A stretch of 64,000 nt of DNA from an uncultured Clostridia bacterium (GCA_944368775.1 CALVXB010000010.1:1-64000); one strand, 5' to 3'; positions 9,835-20,525 are shown, counted from the stretch's first letter. Notes: a model not told the origin generated them from the sequence alone. Numbers and translations: made by a program.

Positions 9835-10786
9835 CGCGCCCCGTTTGCCCGCCGCCCGCCCCGCGGCCGCGGGGCGGGCGGCGGCAGGGCGGGCGCGCTC
9901 CTTCCGCGCCCGCCTGCGGCGCAGGCGAAAGGGGGAAAAGGCCCCCGGCAGAGAGCGGTTCACGGTCTCCGTGCATCCGCTCTTTGTGCTGTACGGGGCG
10001 TACTGCTGCCTGCGCGGGCAGCTGTTTGCCTTCCTCGCCGCCACCGTCTGCGCCGTCATGCACGAGTGCGGCCACGCTTGGTACGCCGCGCGCATCGGCT
10101 GCCGCCTGCGCCGCCTCTGCCTGCTCCCCGGCGGCGCGCTCGTGCAGGGGGATATCGAGGGCATCTCCCTCGCAGACGAAGTCCGCCTCGCCCTCGCCGG
10201 CCCCGCCGTCAACGCGGTATCTGCCGCGCTCTTTGCCGCGCTTTGGTGGCTCGCGCCCGAAACGTACCCCTATACCGAAGCCGCCGCACTCACCTCCTTT
10301 TCTCTGTTTGCCGTCAACCTGCTGCCCGCATACCCGCTCGACGGCGGTCGCGTGCTCTATTGCGCCCTCGCGCGGCTGCGCGGCGAGCCCTTCGCGCAAA
10401 GGGCGATGCGCGTCGTCGGCGTCCTGCTCGCCTTAGCCTGCGCAGCCCTCTTCGCCCTCGGCTGCGTTTGGGGGGAGTGGAATTTTTCGCTGCTCTTTTA
10501 CGCTTCCTTCATCCTCGGCGGCACCTTCGGCGGCAAAGACTGCCGCTACGAGCGCATCCGCTACGACCTCGCCCCCCGCCTCGCGCGCGGCATGGAGGTG
10601 CGCCGCGTCGCCCTCTCGGCGGCCTGCCCCGTCAAAAAGGCGCTCGCCTATTTCGAGCGCGGCCGCTGGCTCGAACTGCTGCTCTTCGACGGGCAGGGGC
10701 GCTTTTTGTGCGCCCTCTCGCAGGCGCAGCTGTATGAGATCGCCGAGCGGGCGGACATCTACCGCCCCCTCTCCGACTACATTTAG
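9827..10786 (+). CDS. spoIVFB: SpoIVFB-like site-2 intramembrane metalloprotease (M50)
   Basis: This polytopic protein of 319 residues has the M50 zinc motif HECGH (His79, Glu80, His83) in a membrane helix and the distal NLLPAYPLDGGR motif (Asp172 is the third ligand). After the membrane part comes a cytosolic tail (about 235-319) with a CBS-like region ending in SQAQLYEIAERAD. In Bacillus, SpoIVFB cleaves pro-sigma-K during sporulation. The partner gene just upstream and the DGGR signature make this a confident match; the substrate here is inferred. A basic N-terminal extension (about 50 residues) is longer than in Bacillus. Confidence 0.87.
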   Translation: MSDAPRLPAARPAAAGRAAAGRARSFRARLRRRRKGEKAPGRERFTVSVHPLFVLYGAYCCLRGQLFAFLAATVCAVMHECGHAWYAARIGCRLRRLCLLPGGALVQGDIEGISLADEVRLALAGPAVNAVSAALFAALWWLAPETYPYTEAAALTSFSLFAVNLLPAYPLDGGRVLYCALARLRGEPFAQRAMRVVGVLLALACAALFALGCVWGEWNFSLLFYASFILGGTFGGKDCRYERIRYDLAPRLARGMEVRRVALSAACPVKKALAYFERGRWLELLLFDGQGRFLCALSQAQLYEIAERADIYRPLSDYI

Positions 10787-10859
10787 CGCAAAAGGCATGG
10801 TTTTTTTCATTTTTATGCAAATTTCAGAAAATTTTTCGTAAAAAAATTGCATTTGCCCC

Positions 10860-10888
10860 TTGCAAAAGCCGATATTTTATGCTAAAAT
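10860..10888 (+). promoter_or_regulatory. Sigma-A promoter for the RNase G/E gene
   Basis: TTGCAA (10860-10865), 17-bp spacer, TAAAAT (10883-10888). The AT-rich stretch 10797-10860 just upstream can form a weak hairpin (ATGCAAATTT with AAATTGCAT), and a short ttccccgcggggaa palindrome lies in the leader at 10939-10952. Confidence 0.75.
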
Positions 10889-10974
10889 AAAAAAAGCAAT
10901 GCAAAAATTGCGTGTTCACCGATCAATTTTTTGTCGTTTTCCCCGCGGGGAAGGCGTACGGGTCTATATATACA

Positions 10975-12459
<1,485 letters not shown>

Positions 12460-12561
12460 ACGGGCCGCATCCGCGCCTTGTCGGACAACGCCCGGCTTCT
12501 CTATTGAACGCACCCGCGCCCGCGCCCGCCGCGCGGCGGAAAAACCCGAAATAAATACAGC

Positions 12562-12593
12562 GGCCCTGCGGCGTAATGCCGCGGGGCCTTCTT
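12562..12593 (+). terminator. Terminator of rng
   Basis: A stem of ggccctgcggc and gccgcggggcc with a GTAAT loop is followed by ttctta. Confidence 0.8.
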
Positions 12594-12649
12594 ATGTCGT
12601 CACGCGCGCGCCCTTTCAGCAGTAAAGGCCCGCGCATGTCGTTTTTTTG

Positions 12650-13375
12650 TTATAAGCTCTCGCCGATGTCGGCGAGGGCGGCGTGCAGCACTTCTTCTTC
12701 GCCCGTCTCCAGCTGCAGGTTGTACTTGTAATCGCCCGCCTCAAAGTAGACGTACGCGCACGTCTCCTCCGTGCGCAGGCTGAATTCGACGCCCCCCGCG
12801 CTGTGCCGCTCGGGCAGCTTTTTGAACTCTCCCAAGGAGAGCAGGCACACGTTCGACTTTTCCACATACACCGTCGCGCTCACCTCGTCCGCGCGGTATT
12901 CCACGCGGTAGAGCACGGGCTCGCCGCCCGCCGCGCCCTTCTGCAAGGTATAAGTGCGGCAGCAGACGATCTCCTCGTCCTCCACCCAGGGCAGGCAGGC
13001 GGGGCACTCGGCGCCGCCGTCTTCATGCGTGCTCTGCTGCAGCGCGCTCTCCGAAACGTACGTCGTCCCGTCGGCGAGCAGCAGCATGCCGGGCAGCGGA
13101 CTCTCCTGCAGCCGCCACAAAAACAGCCCGACGATTAGCACGAGCAGGCAGGCGGCCGTCGTCAAAACGATCGCGGTGCGCCGCTCCGCTTTTTTTTGCG
13201 CGTCCGCCCCGCCTTGCACGGTACCGCCCGCGCCCGCCGCGGCGGGCGCGGCCTCGGCCTGCTTTGCGCGCAGCTGCTCTTTGGCAGGCAGCGTCACCGC
13301 GGGCGAGGGCTGCTCGCCGCCCTCCGTATAGGGGCGCAGCGCCCGCTCGAGTTCGCGATCTTTTCGTTCTTTCAT
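12650..13375 (-). CDS. Putative membrane anti-sigma factor
   Basis: 241 residues: a soluble N-terminus of about 70 residues with a Pro/Ala/Gln-rich linker, one membrane helix (IVLTTAACLLVLIVGLFLW, about 73-91), and an extracytoplasmic domain of about 150 residues with two closely spaced Cys pairs (ECPAC, VCC). It starts 16 bp after the ECF sigma gene and is surely co-transcribed. The topology and position are those of an anti-sigma factor that holds the sigma at the membrane, but no zinc (HxxxCxxC) anti-sigma motif is seen, so this is inferred from context. The signal sensed is unknown. Confidence 0.65.
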   Translation of the reverse strand: MKERKDRELERALRPYTEGGEQPSPAVTLPAKEQLRAKQAEAAPAAAGAGGTVQGGADAQKKAERRTAIVLTTAACLLVLIVGLFLWRLQESPLPGMLLLADGTTYVSESALQQSTHEDGGAECPACLPWVEDEEIVCCRTYTLQKGAAGGEPVLYRVEYRADEVSATVYVEKSNVCLLSLGEFKKLPERHSAGGVEFSLRTEETCAYVYFEAGDYKYNLQLETGEEEVLHAALADIGESL

Positions 13376-13391
13376 GGTTCGTCCTCTCGCT

Positions 13392-13946
13392 TTAATAACT
13401 GCCGCGCCCGTCCGTTTGTCCGCGCTCGCGCAAAAAATTCCGCATCTGTTCTTCCGCGCGGGCGATCTCCTTGTGTATGTACGACTTCGACTTGCCCGCC
13501 TCCGCCGCGATGGCGCGCACCGTCATGTCCAAAAAGTACTTGCAGTAGACGAGGTGCCGCCGCTCGGGGGAGAGGGATGCGAGCAGGCTTTCTGCCAGCA
13601 GCCGGTCGGCGGCGCGCTCCTCGCCGTCCTCGGCGGGGGCGAGGGCAGAAAAGTCGTCCGTCAGCGCGACGCGCTTGTCGGGCAGCCGGTCGACGGCGGC
13701 GTTGCGCACGATGCGCAGCACCCACGCCCGCCCGTTGGTGCCCGGTCGGTAGCCGCGTATGCCCCGCACGACGCGCAAAAACGCCTCCTGCACGGCGTCC
13801 TCGGCGGCAAAGCGGTCGTGCAGCACCGCCGTCGCCGCAGCCAGCATGGCCGCGCCGAGGCACTCGTACAGCGCGTCTACGCCCGCCGCGTCGCCCGCGG
13901 CGATGCGCCGCAGCGCCTCTTCCGTCCGTTGTTGTCCTTCGTTCAT
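13392..13946 (-). CDS. ECF-subfamily RNA polymerase sigma factor
   Basis: A 184-residue sigma-70 family protein with only regions 2 and 4. Region 2 reads FAAEDAVQEAFLRVVRGI followed by NGRAWVLRIVRNAAVD. Region 4 reads LSPERRHLVYCKYFLDMTV followed by a helix-turn-helix (AIAAEAGKSKSYIHKEIARAE). It is followed by the probable membrane anti-sigma gene. The start at 13946 has agaggg upstream. The promoter in front looks sigma-A-like rather than autoregulated. Confidence 0.9.
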   Translation of the reverse strand: MNEGQQRTEEALRRIAAGDAAGVDALYECLGAAMLAAATAVLHDRFAAEDAVQEAFLRVVRGIRGYRPGTNGRAWVLRIVRNAAVDRLPDKRVALTDDFSALAPAEDGEERAADRLLAESLLASLSPERRHLVYCKYFLDMTVRAIAAEAGKSKSYIHKEIARAEEQMRNFLRERGQTDGRGSY

Positions 13947-13972
13947 ACCCGTTCCCTCTGCCGATTTGCAGT

Positions 13973-14001
13973 ACTATACCACAATCGCGCGCAAAAGTAA
14001 A
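13973..14001 (-). promoter_or_regulatory. Promoter of the ECF sigma operon
   Basis: On the minus strand: TTTACT (13996-14001), 17 bp, TATAGT (13973-13978), about 27 bases before the sigma start codon. The 14002-14218 gap beyond it holds two direct copies (near 14087 and 14163) of gggaagaaggttcgc in a GC-rich run and no gene. Confidence 0.55.
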
Positions 14002-14218
14002 GCCGCCGCGCGCAGCCCGCCCGCGTGCGGCAAAAAATTTCCCCGCCCTTTCACATTCCTTTCGCCCGCCCGCCATGCAGGGGAGGGGAAGAAGGTTCGC
14101 CTCCGTGCGCGCTTGCGCCCCTTGCCCGCGCCCGCCGCTTCCCCCGCCGCGCGGGGGAGGGGGAAGAAGGTTCGCTTCCGCGCGCTTGCGCACTTGTGCA
14201 CGCGCGCTCACCGCCCGC

Positions 14219-14662
14219 CTATACCAGCCGCTTTTGCAGCAGGATGTGCGGGCAACCCTCCTCGTCGAAGGGCGCGCCGCAGGCGGTATAGCCGACCTTT
14301 TCGTAAAATCCGCGCGCGCGGACCTGCGCGGCGAGCGCGGCGGCAGCAAAGCCCATCTCCCGCGCCGCCTCCTCCGCCGCCGCGAGCAGCATCCCGCCCG
14401 CGCCCTGCCCGCGCAGGGCGCGGCGCACCGCCACCCGCCCGATGTGCGCCCTGCCGCCCTCGGCAAACACGCGGCAGGTGCCCGCGGGTTCGCCGCCGCG
14501 GTACAGCACGACGTGCACGGCGCGCCCGTCGATGTCGTCAAATTCGTTCACAAAGCCCTGCTCGCGCACAAACACCTCTTCGCGGATGGCGCGCGCTTCG
14601 GGGGGCAGCGAGGTGGAGATATGCGCCCTCCACGCCCCGCCGCAGTCAAATCTTTCTTCCAC
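14219..14662 (-). CDS. GNAT-family N-acetyltransferase
   Basis: About 147 residues of GCN5-related acetyltransferase fold: REEVFVREQGF (N-terminal motif), HIGRVAVRRALRGQGAGGMLL (acetyl-CoA pyrophosphate loop RGQGAG), and ARGFYEKVGY near the C-terminus. It is close to the ElaA/YjcF type that acetylates small molecules; the substrate is unknown. Start choice: the first in-frame TTG at 14680 lies upstream of the -10 box, so GTG 14662 is preferred. That codon falls where transcription should start, suggesting a leaderless message. Confidence 0.8.
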   Translation of the reverse strand: MEERFDCGGAWRAHISTSLPPEARAIREEVFVREQGFVNEFDDIDGRAVHVVLYRGGEPAGTCRVFAEGGRAHIGRVAVRRALRGQGAGGMLLAAAEEAAREMGFAAAALAAQVRARGFYEKVGYTACGAPFDEEGCPHILLQKRLV

Positions 14663-14668
14663 GCTTTC

Positions 14669-14697
14669 AGTATAGCACAAACGGCGGAAAATGGAAA
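14669..14697 (-). promoter_or_regulatory. Promoter of the GNAT gene
   Basis: Minus strand TTTCCA (14692-14697), 17 bp, TATACT (14669-14674). The predicted transcription start (about 14662) coincides with the GTG start codon. Confidence 0.65.
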
Positions 14698-14737
14698 GTT
14701 TGTGAAAAAATTTTTCGCAAATATACGCGCGTTGCGG

Positions 14738-14768
14738 TGGACAAAGGGGCGGGTGGTGGTGTTATAAT
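14738..14768 (+). promoter_or_regulatory. Promoter of the membrane GT2-like gene
   Basis: TGGACA (14738-14743), 19 bp, TATAAT (14763-14768); a long spacer but a consensus -10. Confidence 0.5.
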
Positions 14769-14855
14769 GGTAAAAAGGGTATATTCCGCGCGCCCCGCCG
14801 CCCGCTCTTGCTGCGGGCAGCATCGCGGGCCGCCGCGGCGGTTTGAGGAAGAACA

Positions 14856-16286
14856 ATGCGTAAACGAGTCATCTTTTGGGTCGCGGCGATCGCCGCATGG
14901 GCGCCCTTTGCGGCGCTGTTTTTGATAGGCGCGGGCTTTTTGCTCCCCGGCGCGGCCGCCCTCGGCGGGGCGGCGGGGGTGCTCGCCTGCATCGCGCTGT
15001 GCGCGGGCGCGGTGGCGCTGTCGGGCGCGTGGCTGGTCGTAGCCCGCCGCCTCGCCTTTGCCGCGGCCATGCTGCGCCCGGGCGCCTCCCTCCCGCAGCC
15101 CGCCCCCGCCGAGGGCGCGCGCGTGCTGCTCGTGTGGGATACGGCGGGCGGGTTCGACGCGACCGCCCTCGCCCTTTCGCGGCGGCAAAACTACCCGCTG
15201 CTGCGCACGGTCATCGTCGACGACGGCACAGACGCCGCCCGCCGCCGCGCCGTGCAGAGCTTCGCCATCCGCCACAACAACGTCGAGGTCTTTGCCGCCA
15301 TGCCCGGCGGCGCGGGGCTGAATACGCTCTTGCTGGGGCGCAGCGACTACGACTTCTGCGTCTTCGGCGGCGAGGACTTGCTACTCCCCGCCGACTTCGT
15401 CCGCCGCGCCCTCGATTACTTTGCAGAAGGGGCGTGCGGCGGCGTGCAGGGGCGCATCGCCGAGGTCGGCACGGGGCTCATCGCCCGCGTCAGCGCCTCC
15501 GCCTCCGCCGTCGCCGCCGCCGAGCGGGCGGTATGCGAGCGCTACGGCGAGGACACGCTGTGCGCCGCGGGCGGGGTCATGTTCTCGCGCGCCTGCATCG
15601 AAGGTTCTGGCGGCTTCCCGTACGTTCCTGCGCCCCTCCCGTCCTTCGCCGCCGACGTGTGCGGCGCCGGCTTTGCCATCCGCTTCGCACCCGATATCGC
15701 CGTGCTGCGCGCCCCGCGCACCCTGCCCGCGCGGCGGGCAGAAAACGCCCGCCTCGCCGCCTCCGCGCGCGAGTACGCCCGCACCTGCGCGCGCACCGAA
15801 ACGCGCTTCCCCCGCGGCGGGGCGCAGCGGGCAGACGCCTTTTTTACCGCCCTCGACCGCGCCGTATGGCCGCTGACGCTGCTCGCGTCGCTATGCGCCG
15901 CCGCCCTCGCCTCGGCAAACTACTTCGTCTGGCAGGGGGTGCTGCTCGTGCTGCTGACCGGCCTGCTGCTGTACGCCGCGGCCGCGGCGGAGGCGCTCGC
16001 CGCCGACCGCGCCGACCCGCCCGCCGCTCTCCTGTACGCGCTCGCGCGGTTCGCGCTCGACTTCGGCGGCCCGCTCGCGGTGCCGCGCACCCCGTCTCTG
16101 CAGTCAGCCGCCGTGCGCGCGGGCATCTGCATCGCCGCGGGCATCGCGCTGCTGCTGCTTGCGGGGTTCGTGTGCGGCAACGCATGGCCGCTCTTTTGCA
16201 CGGCGCTCGGCTGCTTCCTTTCGCCCGCCGCCGTCTGCCTGCCCCTCGCGTACTACTCCGCGCCGCAGGGTGGAGAGGAAGAATAA
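14856..16286 (+). CDS. Membrane protein with GT2-like glycosyltransferase domain
   Basis: 476 residues. Two N-terminal membrane helices (about 5-65) are followed by a soluble domain with GT-A features: [10 protein letters not shown] (nucleotide-binding DDG), a [12 protein letters not shown] acidic motif and a [13 protein letters not shown] block. Three to four helices close the protein (about 335-475). The layout resembles processive BcsA/hyaluronan-synthase-type transferases, but the QxxRW motif is not visible, so it may be degenerate. Start: gaggaagaac just before the ATG. It has its own promoter and terminator. Product unknown. Confidence 0.65.
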   Translation: MRKRVIFWVAAIAAWAPFAALFLIGAGFLLPGAAALGGAAGVLACIALCAGAVALSGAWLVVARRLAFAAAMLRPGASLPQPAPAEGARVLLVWDTAGGFDATALALSRRQNYPLLRTVIVDDGTDAARRRAVQSFAIRHNNVEVFAAMPGGAGLNTLLLGRSDYDFCVFGGEDLLLPADFVRRALDYFAEGACGGVQGRIAEVGTGLIARVSASASAVAAAERAVCERYGEDTLCAAGGVMFSRACIEGSGGFPYVPAPLPSFAADVCGAGFAIRFAPDIAVLRAPRTLPARRAENARLAASAREYARTCARTETRFPRGGAQRADAFFTALDRAVWPLTLLASLCAAALASANYFVWQGVLLVLLTGLLLYAAAAAEALAADRADPPAALLYALARFALDFGGPLAVPRTPSLQSAAVRAGICIAAGIALLLLAGFVCGNAWPLFCTALGCFLSPAAVCLPLAYYSAPQGGEEE

Positions 16287-16298
16287 AGCGATCCTCCC

Positions 16299-16341
16299 GC
16301 CCCGTCCGCAAGATTTTCTCGCGGGCGGGGCTCATTTTCTT
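16299..16341 (+). terminator. Terminator after the GT2-like gene
   Basis: An 11-bp stem (gccccgtccgc / gcgggcggggc, one G-U pair) with an 11-base loop and a tcattttctt tail. Confidence 0.6.
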
Positions 16342-16368
16342 GTAAAAAAGACAAAATTGCGCTATAAT
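16340..16368 (+). promoter_or_regulatory. glyA promoter
   Basis: TTGTAA (16340-16345), 17 bp, TATAAT (16363-16368). The Shine-Dalgarno aggg lies at 16391. Confidence 0.85.
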
Positions 16369-16404
16369 AGAGCGGAAAAGAATAAATCGCAGGGAGAAAA
16401 TCCA

Positions 16405-17655
16405 ATGATCGATCTTACGACTGTGAAAAACGCCGACCCCGAAGTGTTCGAGGCGATGAATGCAGAGCTTGCCCGCCAGCGCGGCAACATCGAGCTGATC
16501 GCGAGCGAAAACTTCGTATCGCCCGCCGTCATGGCGGCCGTCGGCTCGCACCTGACCAATAAATACGCCGAAGGGCTGCCCGGCAAGCGCTACTACGGCG
16601 GCTGCCAATACGTCGACGTCGTCGAAAACCTCGCCATCGACCGCTGCAAGCAGCTGTTCGGGTGCGACCACGCCAACGTGCAGCCGCACAGCGGCGCGCA
16701 GGCCAACACCGCCGTCTACTTCGCGCTTTTGCAGCCGGGCGACACCATTCTGGGCATGAACCTCTCGCACGGCGGCCACCTCACCCACGGCTCGCCCGTC
16801 AACATTTCGGGCAAATACTTCAAGATCGTCCCTTACGGCGTGTCCGAAAAGGACGAGCGCATCGACTACGACGCCCTCGAGCAGATCGCCCTTGAAAACA
16901 AGCCCAAAATGATCGTCGCGGGCGCTTCCGCCTACCCGCGCATCATCGACTTCCCCCGCCTGCGCGCCATCGCAGACAAGGTCGGCGCCTACCTGATGGT
17001 AGACATCGCGCACATCGCGGGCCTCGTTGCGGCGGGGCTGCACCCCTCGCCCGTGCCGTATGCAGACGTGGTCACCACCACCACGCATAAGACGCTGCGC
17101 GGCCCCCGCGGCGGCGTCATCATGTGCAAAGAGCAGTACGCCAAGGCCATCGACAAGGCCGTCTTCCCCGGCATCCAGGGCGGCCCGCTCATGCACGTCA
17201 TCGCGGGCAAGGCGGTCGCCTTCAAAGAGGCGCTCTCGCCCGCATTCAAAGCGTATCAGGCGCAGGTCGTCAAAAACGCTGCGGCGATGGCAGACGAATT
17301 CACCAAAAACGGCGTGCGCCTCGTCTCCGGCGGCACCGACAACCACCTCATGCTCGTCGACCTGCGCGACAAGGGCATGACGGGCAAAGAGCTGGAAAAG
17401 ATGCTCGACGAGGTCAACATCACCGTCAACAAGAACACCATCCCGTTTGAAACGACCAGCCCCTTCGTCACCAGCGGCATCCGCCTCGGCACGCCCAGCA
17501 TCACCTCCCGCGGGTTCGGCGAGGAGGACGCCCGCCATATCGCCCGCCTCATCGTGCGCGTCATCAACGAAAAGGAGGCCTGCTACGACGCCGTCCGCGC
17601 CGAGGTCAAGGCGCTGTGCGACAAGTACCCGCTGTACGCGGCAGACATCCTGTAA
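16405..17655 (+). CDS. glyA: Serine hydroxymethyltransferase
   Basis: A PLP enzyme that converts serine and THF to glycine and 5,10-methylene-THF, which feeds MetF in the upstream operon. The 416-residue length is standard. Visible motifs are [46 protein letters not shown] and [14 protein letters not shown], where the Lys after TTTTH forms the PLP Schiff base. The ATG at 16405 is set by agggag eight bases upstream and the MIDLTTV start. It has a near-perfect promoter of its own. Confidence 0.97.
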   Translation: MIDLTTVKNADPEVFEAMNAELARQRGNIELIASENFVSPAVMAAVGSHLTNKYAEGLPGKRYYGGCQYVDVVENLAIDRCKQLFGCDHANVQPHSGAQANTAVYFALLQPGDTILGMNLSHGGHLTHGSPVNISGKYFKIVPYGVSEKDERIDYDALEQIALENKPKMIVAGASAYPRIIDFPRLRAIADKVGAYLMVDIAHIAGLVAAGLHPSPVPYADVVTTTTHKTLRGPRGGVIMCKEQYAKAIDKAVFPGIQGGPLMHVIAGKAVAFKEALSPAFKAYQAQVVKNAAAMADEFTKNGVRLVSGGTDNHLMLVDLRDKGMTGKELEKMLDEVNITVNKNTIPFETTSPFVTSGIRLGTPSITSRGFGEEDARHIARLIVRVINEKEACYDAVRAEVKALCDKYPLYAADIL

Positions 17656-17687
17656 GCCGCCGCTTCGGATTTTTTGAAACAAAAACA

Positions 17688-17716
17688 GGGGGCCCTCTCC
17701 GCGCGAGGGGGCCCTT
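17688..17716 (+). terminator. Probable glyA terminator
   Basis: A stem of gggggccctc with gagggggccc, followed only by ttt; a weak or leaky terminator. The remaining gap to 17878 holds GC-rich sequence with a small hairpin (cgccccgc / gcggggcg) just before the next ribosome site. Confidence 0.5.
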
Positions 17717-17878
17717 TCGGCTGGGTACCCCCCTCCGCGAGGGGAGGGCAAAACGGGCGGCGCGCCCGCGCCGCCGGAACAGAACGCGCCCCGCGCCGCG
17801 GGGATCGTAAGGACGCCCCGCGCTTGGCGGGTGCAAAATGGAGCGCCCCGCAGACGGCGGGGCGGAGGAGTGAGAGAG

Positions 17879-19036
17879 ATGGAAGAGTCGGGCGCATCCC
17901 TGCACGGCTTCAAAAAATTTGCCGCCGCGCTCGCGCACGTTTTAAAGAGCAGCGTCGTGCTCATCGTGGCGCTCGTTGCGGCGGGCATCACCTGCTTTTT
18001 CGTGCCCTTTGACGAAGAATACCTCGGCTATTTCGATTGGCAGACGCTCGCCTGCCTGTTCTGCACCCTCGCCGTCGTCGCCGCCTTTAAGGACATCAAG
18101 TTCTTCGTCTGGCTGGCAGACATCATCGTGCGGCGGTTCAAAAACATGCGCAACATCGTGCTCGCGCTCGTGTTCGTTACCTACTTCGGGTCGATGATCA
18201 TGGCCAACGACATGGCGCTGGTCACCTTTCTGCCCCTCGGCTACTTCGTGCTCGAGTCTTGCGGCAACAAAAAGCTGACCGCCTTCACCTTCATCATGCA
18301 GAACATCGCCGCCAACCTCGGCGGCATGCTCACCCCTTTCGGCAACCCGCAAAACCTCTACCTGTACTCCTACTTTTCCATCCCGACGGGGGAGTTCTTC
18401 GCGATCATGGCGCTGCCCTTCGCGGCGGCGTTCGTGCTCATCCTCGCCGTCTGCCTGTTCGTAAAGCCGCAGCCCGCGTCGCTCACCTCCCGCCCTAAAA
18501 ACGCGCCGCCCGCATGGCGCATCGCAGCCTACTCGCTTTTGTTCGCGCTGTCCGTGCTCATCGTATTCCGCGTCTTCCCGTACTATTGGGGGCTGCTCGC
18601 GGTCGTCGTCTGTCTGCTCGTGCTCGACTTCCGCTCGCTGCTGCGCGTCGACTACGGCCTGCTGCTCACCTTCTGCGCCTTCTTCGTCTTTTCGGGCAAC
18701 CTCGCGCGCATCCCCGCCGTGCAGAGCTTTTTGAGCGGCCTCATCGCCCTCGACCCGCTCGCATTCGGCGTGCTCTCCTGCCAGGTCATCTCCAACGTCC
18801 CTTCCTCGGTGCTGCTCTCCAAGTTCACGACCGACTACGCCTCCCTGCTCATCGCCGTCAACATCGGCGGCCTCGGCACGCCCATCGCCTCGCTCGCCAG
18901 CCTCATCACCCTCAACACCTACCGCCGCGTGCAGCCGGGGCGCACCGCCCGCTACATCGGGCTGTTTTCGCTGCTCAACTTCTCCTTTCTCGCCGTTCTG
19001 CTCGGCGTGGGGTATTTGACCGTGCTTCTGTTTTAG
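17879..19036 (+). CDS. ArsB/NhaD-superfamily (SLC13-like) membrane transporter
   Basis: 385 residues with about ten membrane helices. The family blocks are NIVLALVFVTYFGSMIMANDMALVTFLPL and AANLGGMLTPFGNPQNLYLY (first half), and VISNVPSSVLLSKFT with NIGGLGTPIASLASLI (second half), the paired N-x-P/GxP hairpins of the ion-transporter superfamily that includes ArsB, CitM and NhaD. The substrate (citrate-like anion, arsenite or Na+) cannot be told from sequence. ATG 17879 follows ggaggag. It stands alone between terminators. Confidence 0.78.
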   Translation: MEESGASLHGFKKFAAALAHVLKSSVVLIVALVAAGITCFFVPFDEEYLGYFDWQTLACLFCTLAVVAAFKDIKFFVWLADIIVRRFKNMRNIVLALVFVTYFGSMIMANDMALVTFLPLGYFVLESCGNKKLTAFTFIMQNIAANLGGMLTPFGNPQNLYLYSYFSIPTGEFFAIMALPFAAAFVLILAVCLFVKPQPASLTSRPKNAPPAWRIAAYSLLFALSVLIVFRVFPYYWGLLAVVVCLLVLDFRSLLRVDYGLLLTFCAFFVFSGNLARIPAVQSFLSGLIALDPLAFGVLSCQVISNVPSSVLLSKFTTDYASLLIAVNIGGLGTPIASLASLITLNTYRRVQPGRTARYIGLFSLLNFSFLAVLLGVGYLTVLLF

Positions 19037-19117
19037 AAGGATCGCCCCCGCGCCGCCCCGCATTGCCGCCTTTGCCCGCCCGCGGGCTGCCTTCTTCACA
19101 AAACCAAAAAGAAATGG

Positions 19118-19147
19118 GATGCGCCCGCGCGGCGCATCTTTTGTTTT
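19118..19147 (+). terminator. Terminator after the transporter gene
   Basis: The stem gatgcgcc / ggcgcatc is followed by ttttgttttt. Confidence 0.8.
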
Positions 19148-19212
19148 TGCGGCGGCTTTTGCCGAAACGACGCCCTGCGCCCGCCTTCGCCCTTTTTCGG
19201 CGAACTTTCCTC

Positions 19213-19241
19213 TTGCGCGCGGGCGGCGGGTGTGCTATACT
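19213..19241 (+). promoter_or_regulatory. Promoter of the small BspA lipoprotein
   Basis: TTGCGC (19213-19218), 17 bp, TATACT (19236-19241). Confidence 0.7.
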
Positions 19242-19305
19242 CGCTGTGCCGCGGGCGAAGGGTCCGTTTGTCGGCCGCGGCAAGTTTTTTTGGGAGGAGA
19301 ATGGC

Positions 19306-20256
19306 ATGAAGAGCAAACTTCGCATCTTACTGATGACGGCGCTCTGCCTCGCCTGCCTGTTCGCCTTTTCGGCGTGCGGCAGCGGCGTGCAGATCGGTGA
19401 AAACGGAAACTGGTACATAGACGGCAAGGATACCGGCGTATCCGCATCCGGCGCGTCCGTCGCCATCGGCCCGGACGGGCACTGGTACATCGACGGCGAG
19501 GACACCGGCGTCTCGGCGACCGCCCCATCGGGCGCGCCCGTCGAGATCGGCGATAACGGAAATTGGTTCGTAAACGGCGAGGACACCGGCGTCTCGGCGG
19601 CGGGGGAGGACGGCTCCGTCGTCACCGTCGGCGGCAACGGCCATTGGTATATCGACGGCGAGGACACCGGCATCTCCGCGGGCGGCAGCGCGTACGACCC
19701 GCAGGGGCTTGAGTTCTGCCCGCTGGCAGACGGCAGCTACGCCGTCGCCATCGGCAGCGCCCGCTACCTGCGCGAGATCGAGGTGCCCGCCTCCTTCAAC
19801 GGCAAGCCGGTCACGGCGGTGGGGGAGGGCGGCTTTGCGGGCGCGCCCTCGCTCGAGCGCATCGCTCTGCCCGAGGGGCTCACCTGCGTCGGCGCGTCCG
19901 CCTTCGCCGGGTGCGAAAACCTGGTCGAGGTCGTCCTGCCCGCCACCCTCGAAGAGATCGGCGGCGCCGCCTTTGAAAACTGCGCCGCCCTCGCAGAGGT
20001 CGCCCTGCCCGCCGCATTGCAGGGCATCGGCGCGTCCGCCTTCGCGGGGTGCGACAGCCTCGCGCGCGCCGCGTTCGCGCAGCCGGAGGGCTGGGAGGCG
20101 GCCGCGGGCGGCGGGCAGCCGCTGCCCGTCTCGGGCACAGACCTCGCCAGCGGGGTCATCGCTGCGCAGATGCTCACCGACACCCGGTGCGACTATCTCT
20201 GGAGCAAGCCCGTCTCCGCGGGGGAGGAAGCGGAAGTACCGCCCGCAAACAGTTGA
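19306..20256 (+). CDS. Lipoprotein with WYIDGEDTG repeats and BspA-type LRR
   Basis: 316 residues. A type II signal peptide ends at the lipobox FSAC (Cys22). Four repeats of about 25-35 residues follow, each built on an NGxWYIDGEDTGVSA core (about 26-125). Three or four BspA-like LRR units (VGASAFAGCENLVEVVLPATL) come next. The C-terminus (GWEA...GTDLAS...YLWSK) parallels the ends of the two larger BspA proteins in this window. Probably an outward-facing binding protein tethered to the membrane. The Shine-Dalgarno gggagg lies seven bases before ATG 19306. Its stop codon is embedded in the -35 box of the next promoter. Confidence 0.82.
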   Translation: MKSKLRILLMTALCLACLFAFSACGSGVQIGENGNWYIDGKDTGVSASGASVAIGPDGHWYIDGEDTGVSATAPSGAPVEIGDNGNWFVNGEDTGVSAAGEDGSVVTVGGNGHWYIDGEDTGISAGGSAYDPQGLEFCPLADGSYAVAIGSARYLREIEVPASFNGKPVTAVGEGGFAGAPSLERIALPEGLTCVGASAFAGCENLVEVVLPATLEEIGGAAFENCAALAEVALPAALQGIGASAFAGCDSLARAAFAQPEGWEAAAGGGQPLPVSGTDLASGVIAAQMLTDTRCDYLWSKPVSAGEEAEVPPANS

Positions 20257-20281
20257 CATTCTTTCACAAAAGCGGTATAAT
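20253..20281 (+). promoter_or_regulatory. Consensus promoter of the FMN riboswitch/ribU unit
   Basis: Perfect TTGACA (20253-20258), 17 bp, perfect TATAAT (20276-20281). The -35 overlaps the TGA stop of the preceding gene. Confidence 0.93.
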
Positions 20282-20294
20282 AGCGCCGAAATCG

Positions 20295-20409
20295 ATTCTT
20301 TGGGGCGGGGTGTAATTCCCCACCGGCAGTATAGTCTGCGAAGGGCCGCTTCGGCCCCCGAGCGGGTGCAATTCCCGCACCGACGGTATAGTCCGGACAG
20401 GAAAAGAAT
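20295..20409 (+). ncRNA. FMN riboswitch (RFN element)
   Basis: The conserved RFN landmarks are present: ggggcggggtg, aattccccaccggc, agtatagtc, cgagcgggtgcaattcccgcaccgac, ggtatagtccggac, and the closing P1 pair ATTCTT (20295) with AAGAAT (20404). It senses flavin mononucleotide. With the terminator at 20463 it should shut off ribU when FMN is plentiful. Confidence 0.95.
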
Positions 20410-20462
20410 GTTTTTCGGAATGAGCGGCGGGCGTTGCCCGCGCGCGAGCATTTCAAAAAACC

Positions 20463-20488
20463 GCCCCGCATTTTTTGCGGGGCTTTTC
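20463..20488 (+). terminator. Riboswitch-controlled terminator
   Basis: The stem gccccgc / gcggggc with a T-rich loop is followed by ttttcttt, lying between the RFN aptamer and the ribU start. Confidence 0.85.
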
Positions 20489-20525
20489 TTTCCCCCTTGG
20501 AAAATATATTTTTCGAGGTGTTTGT

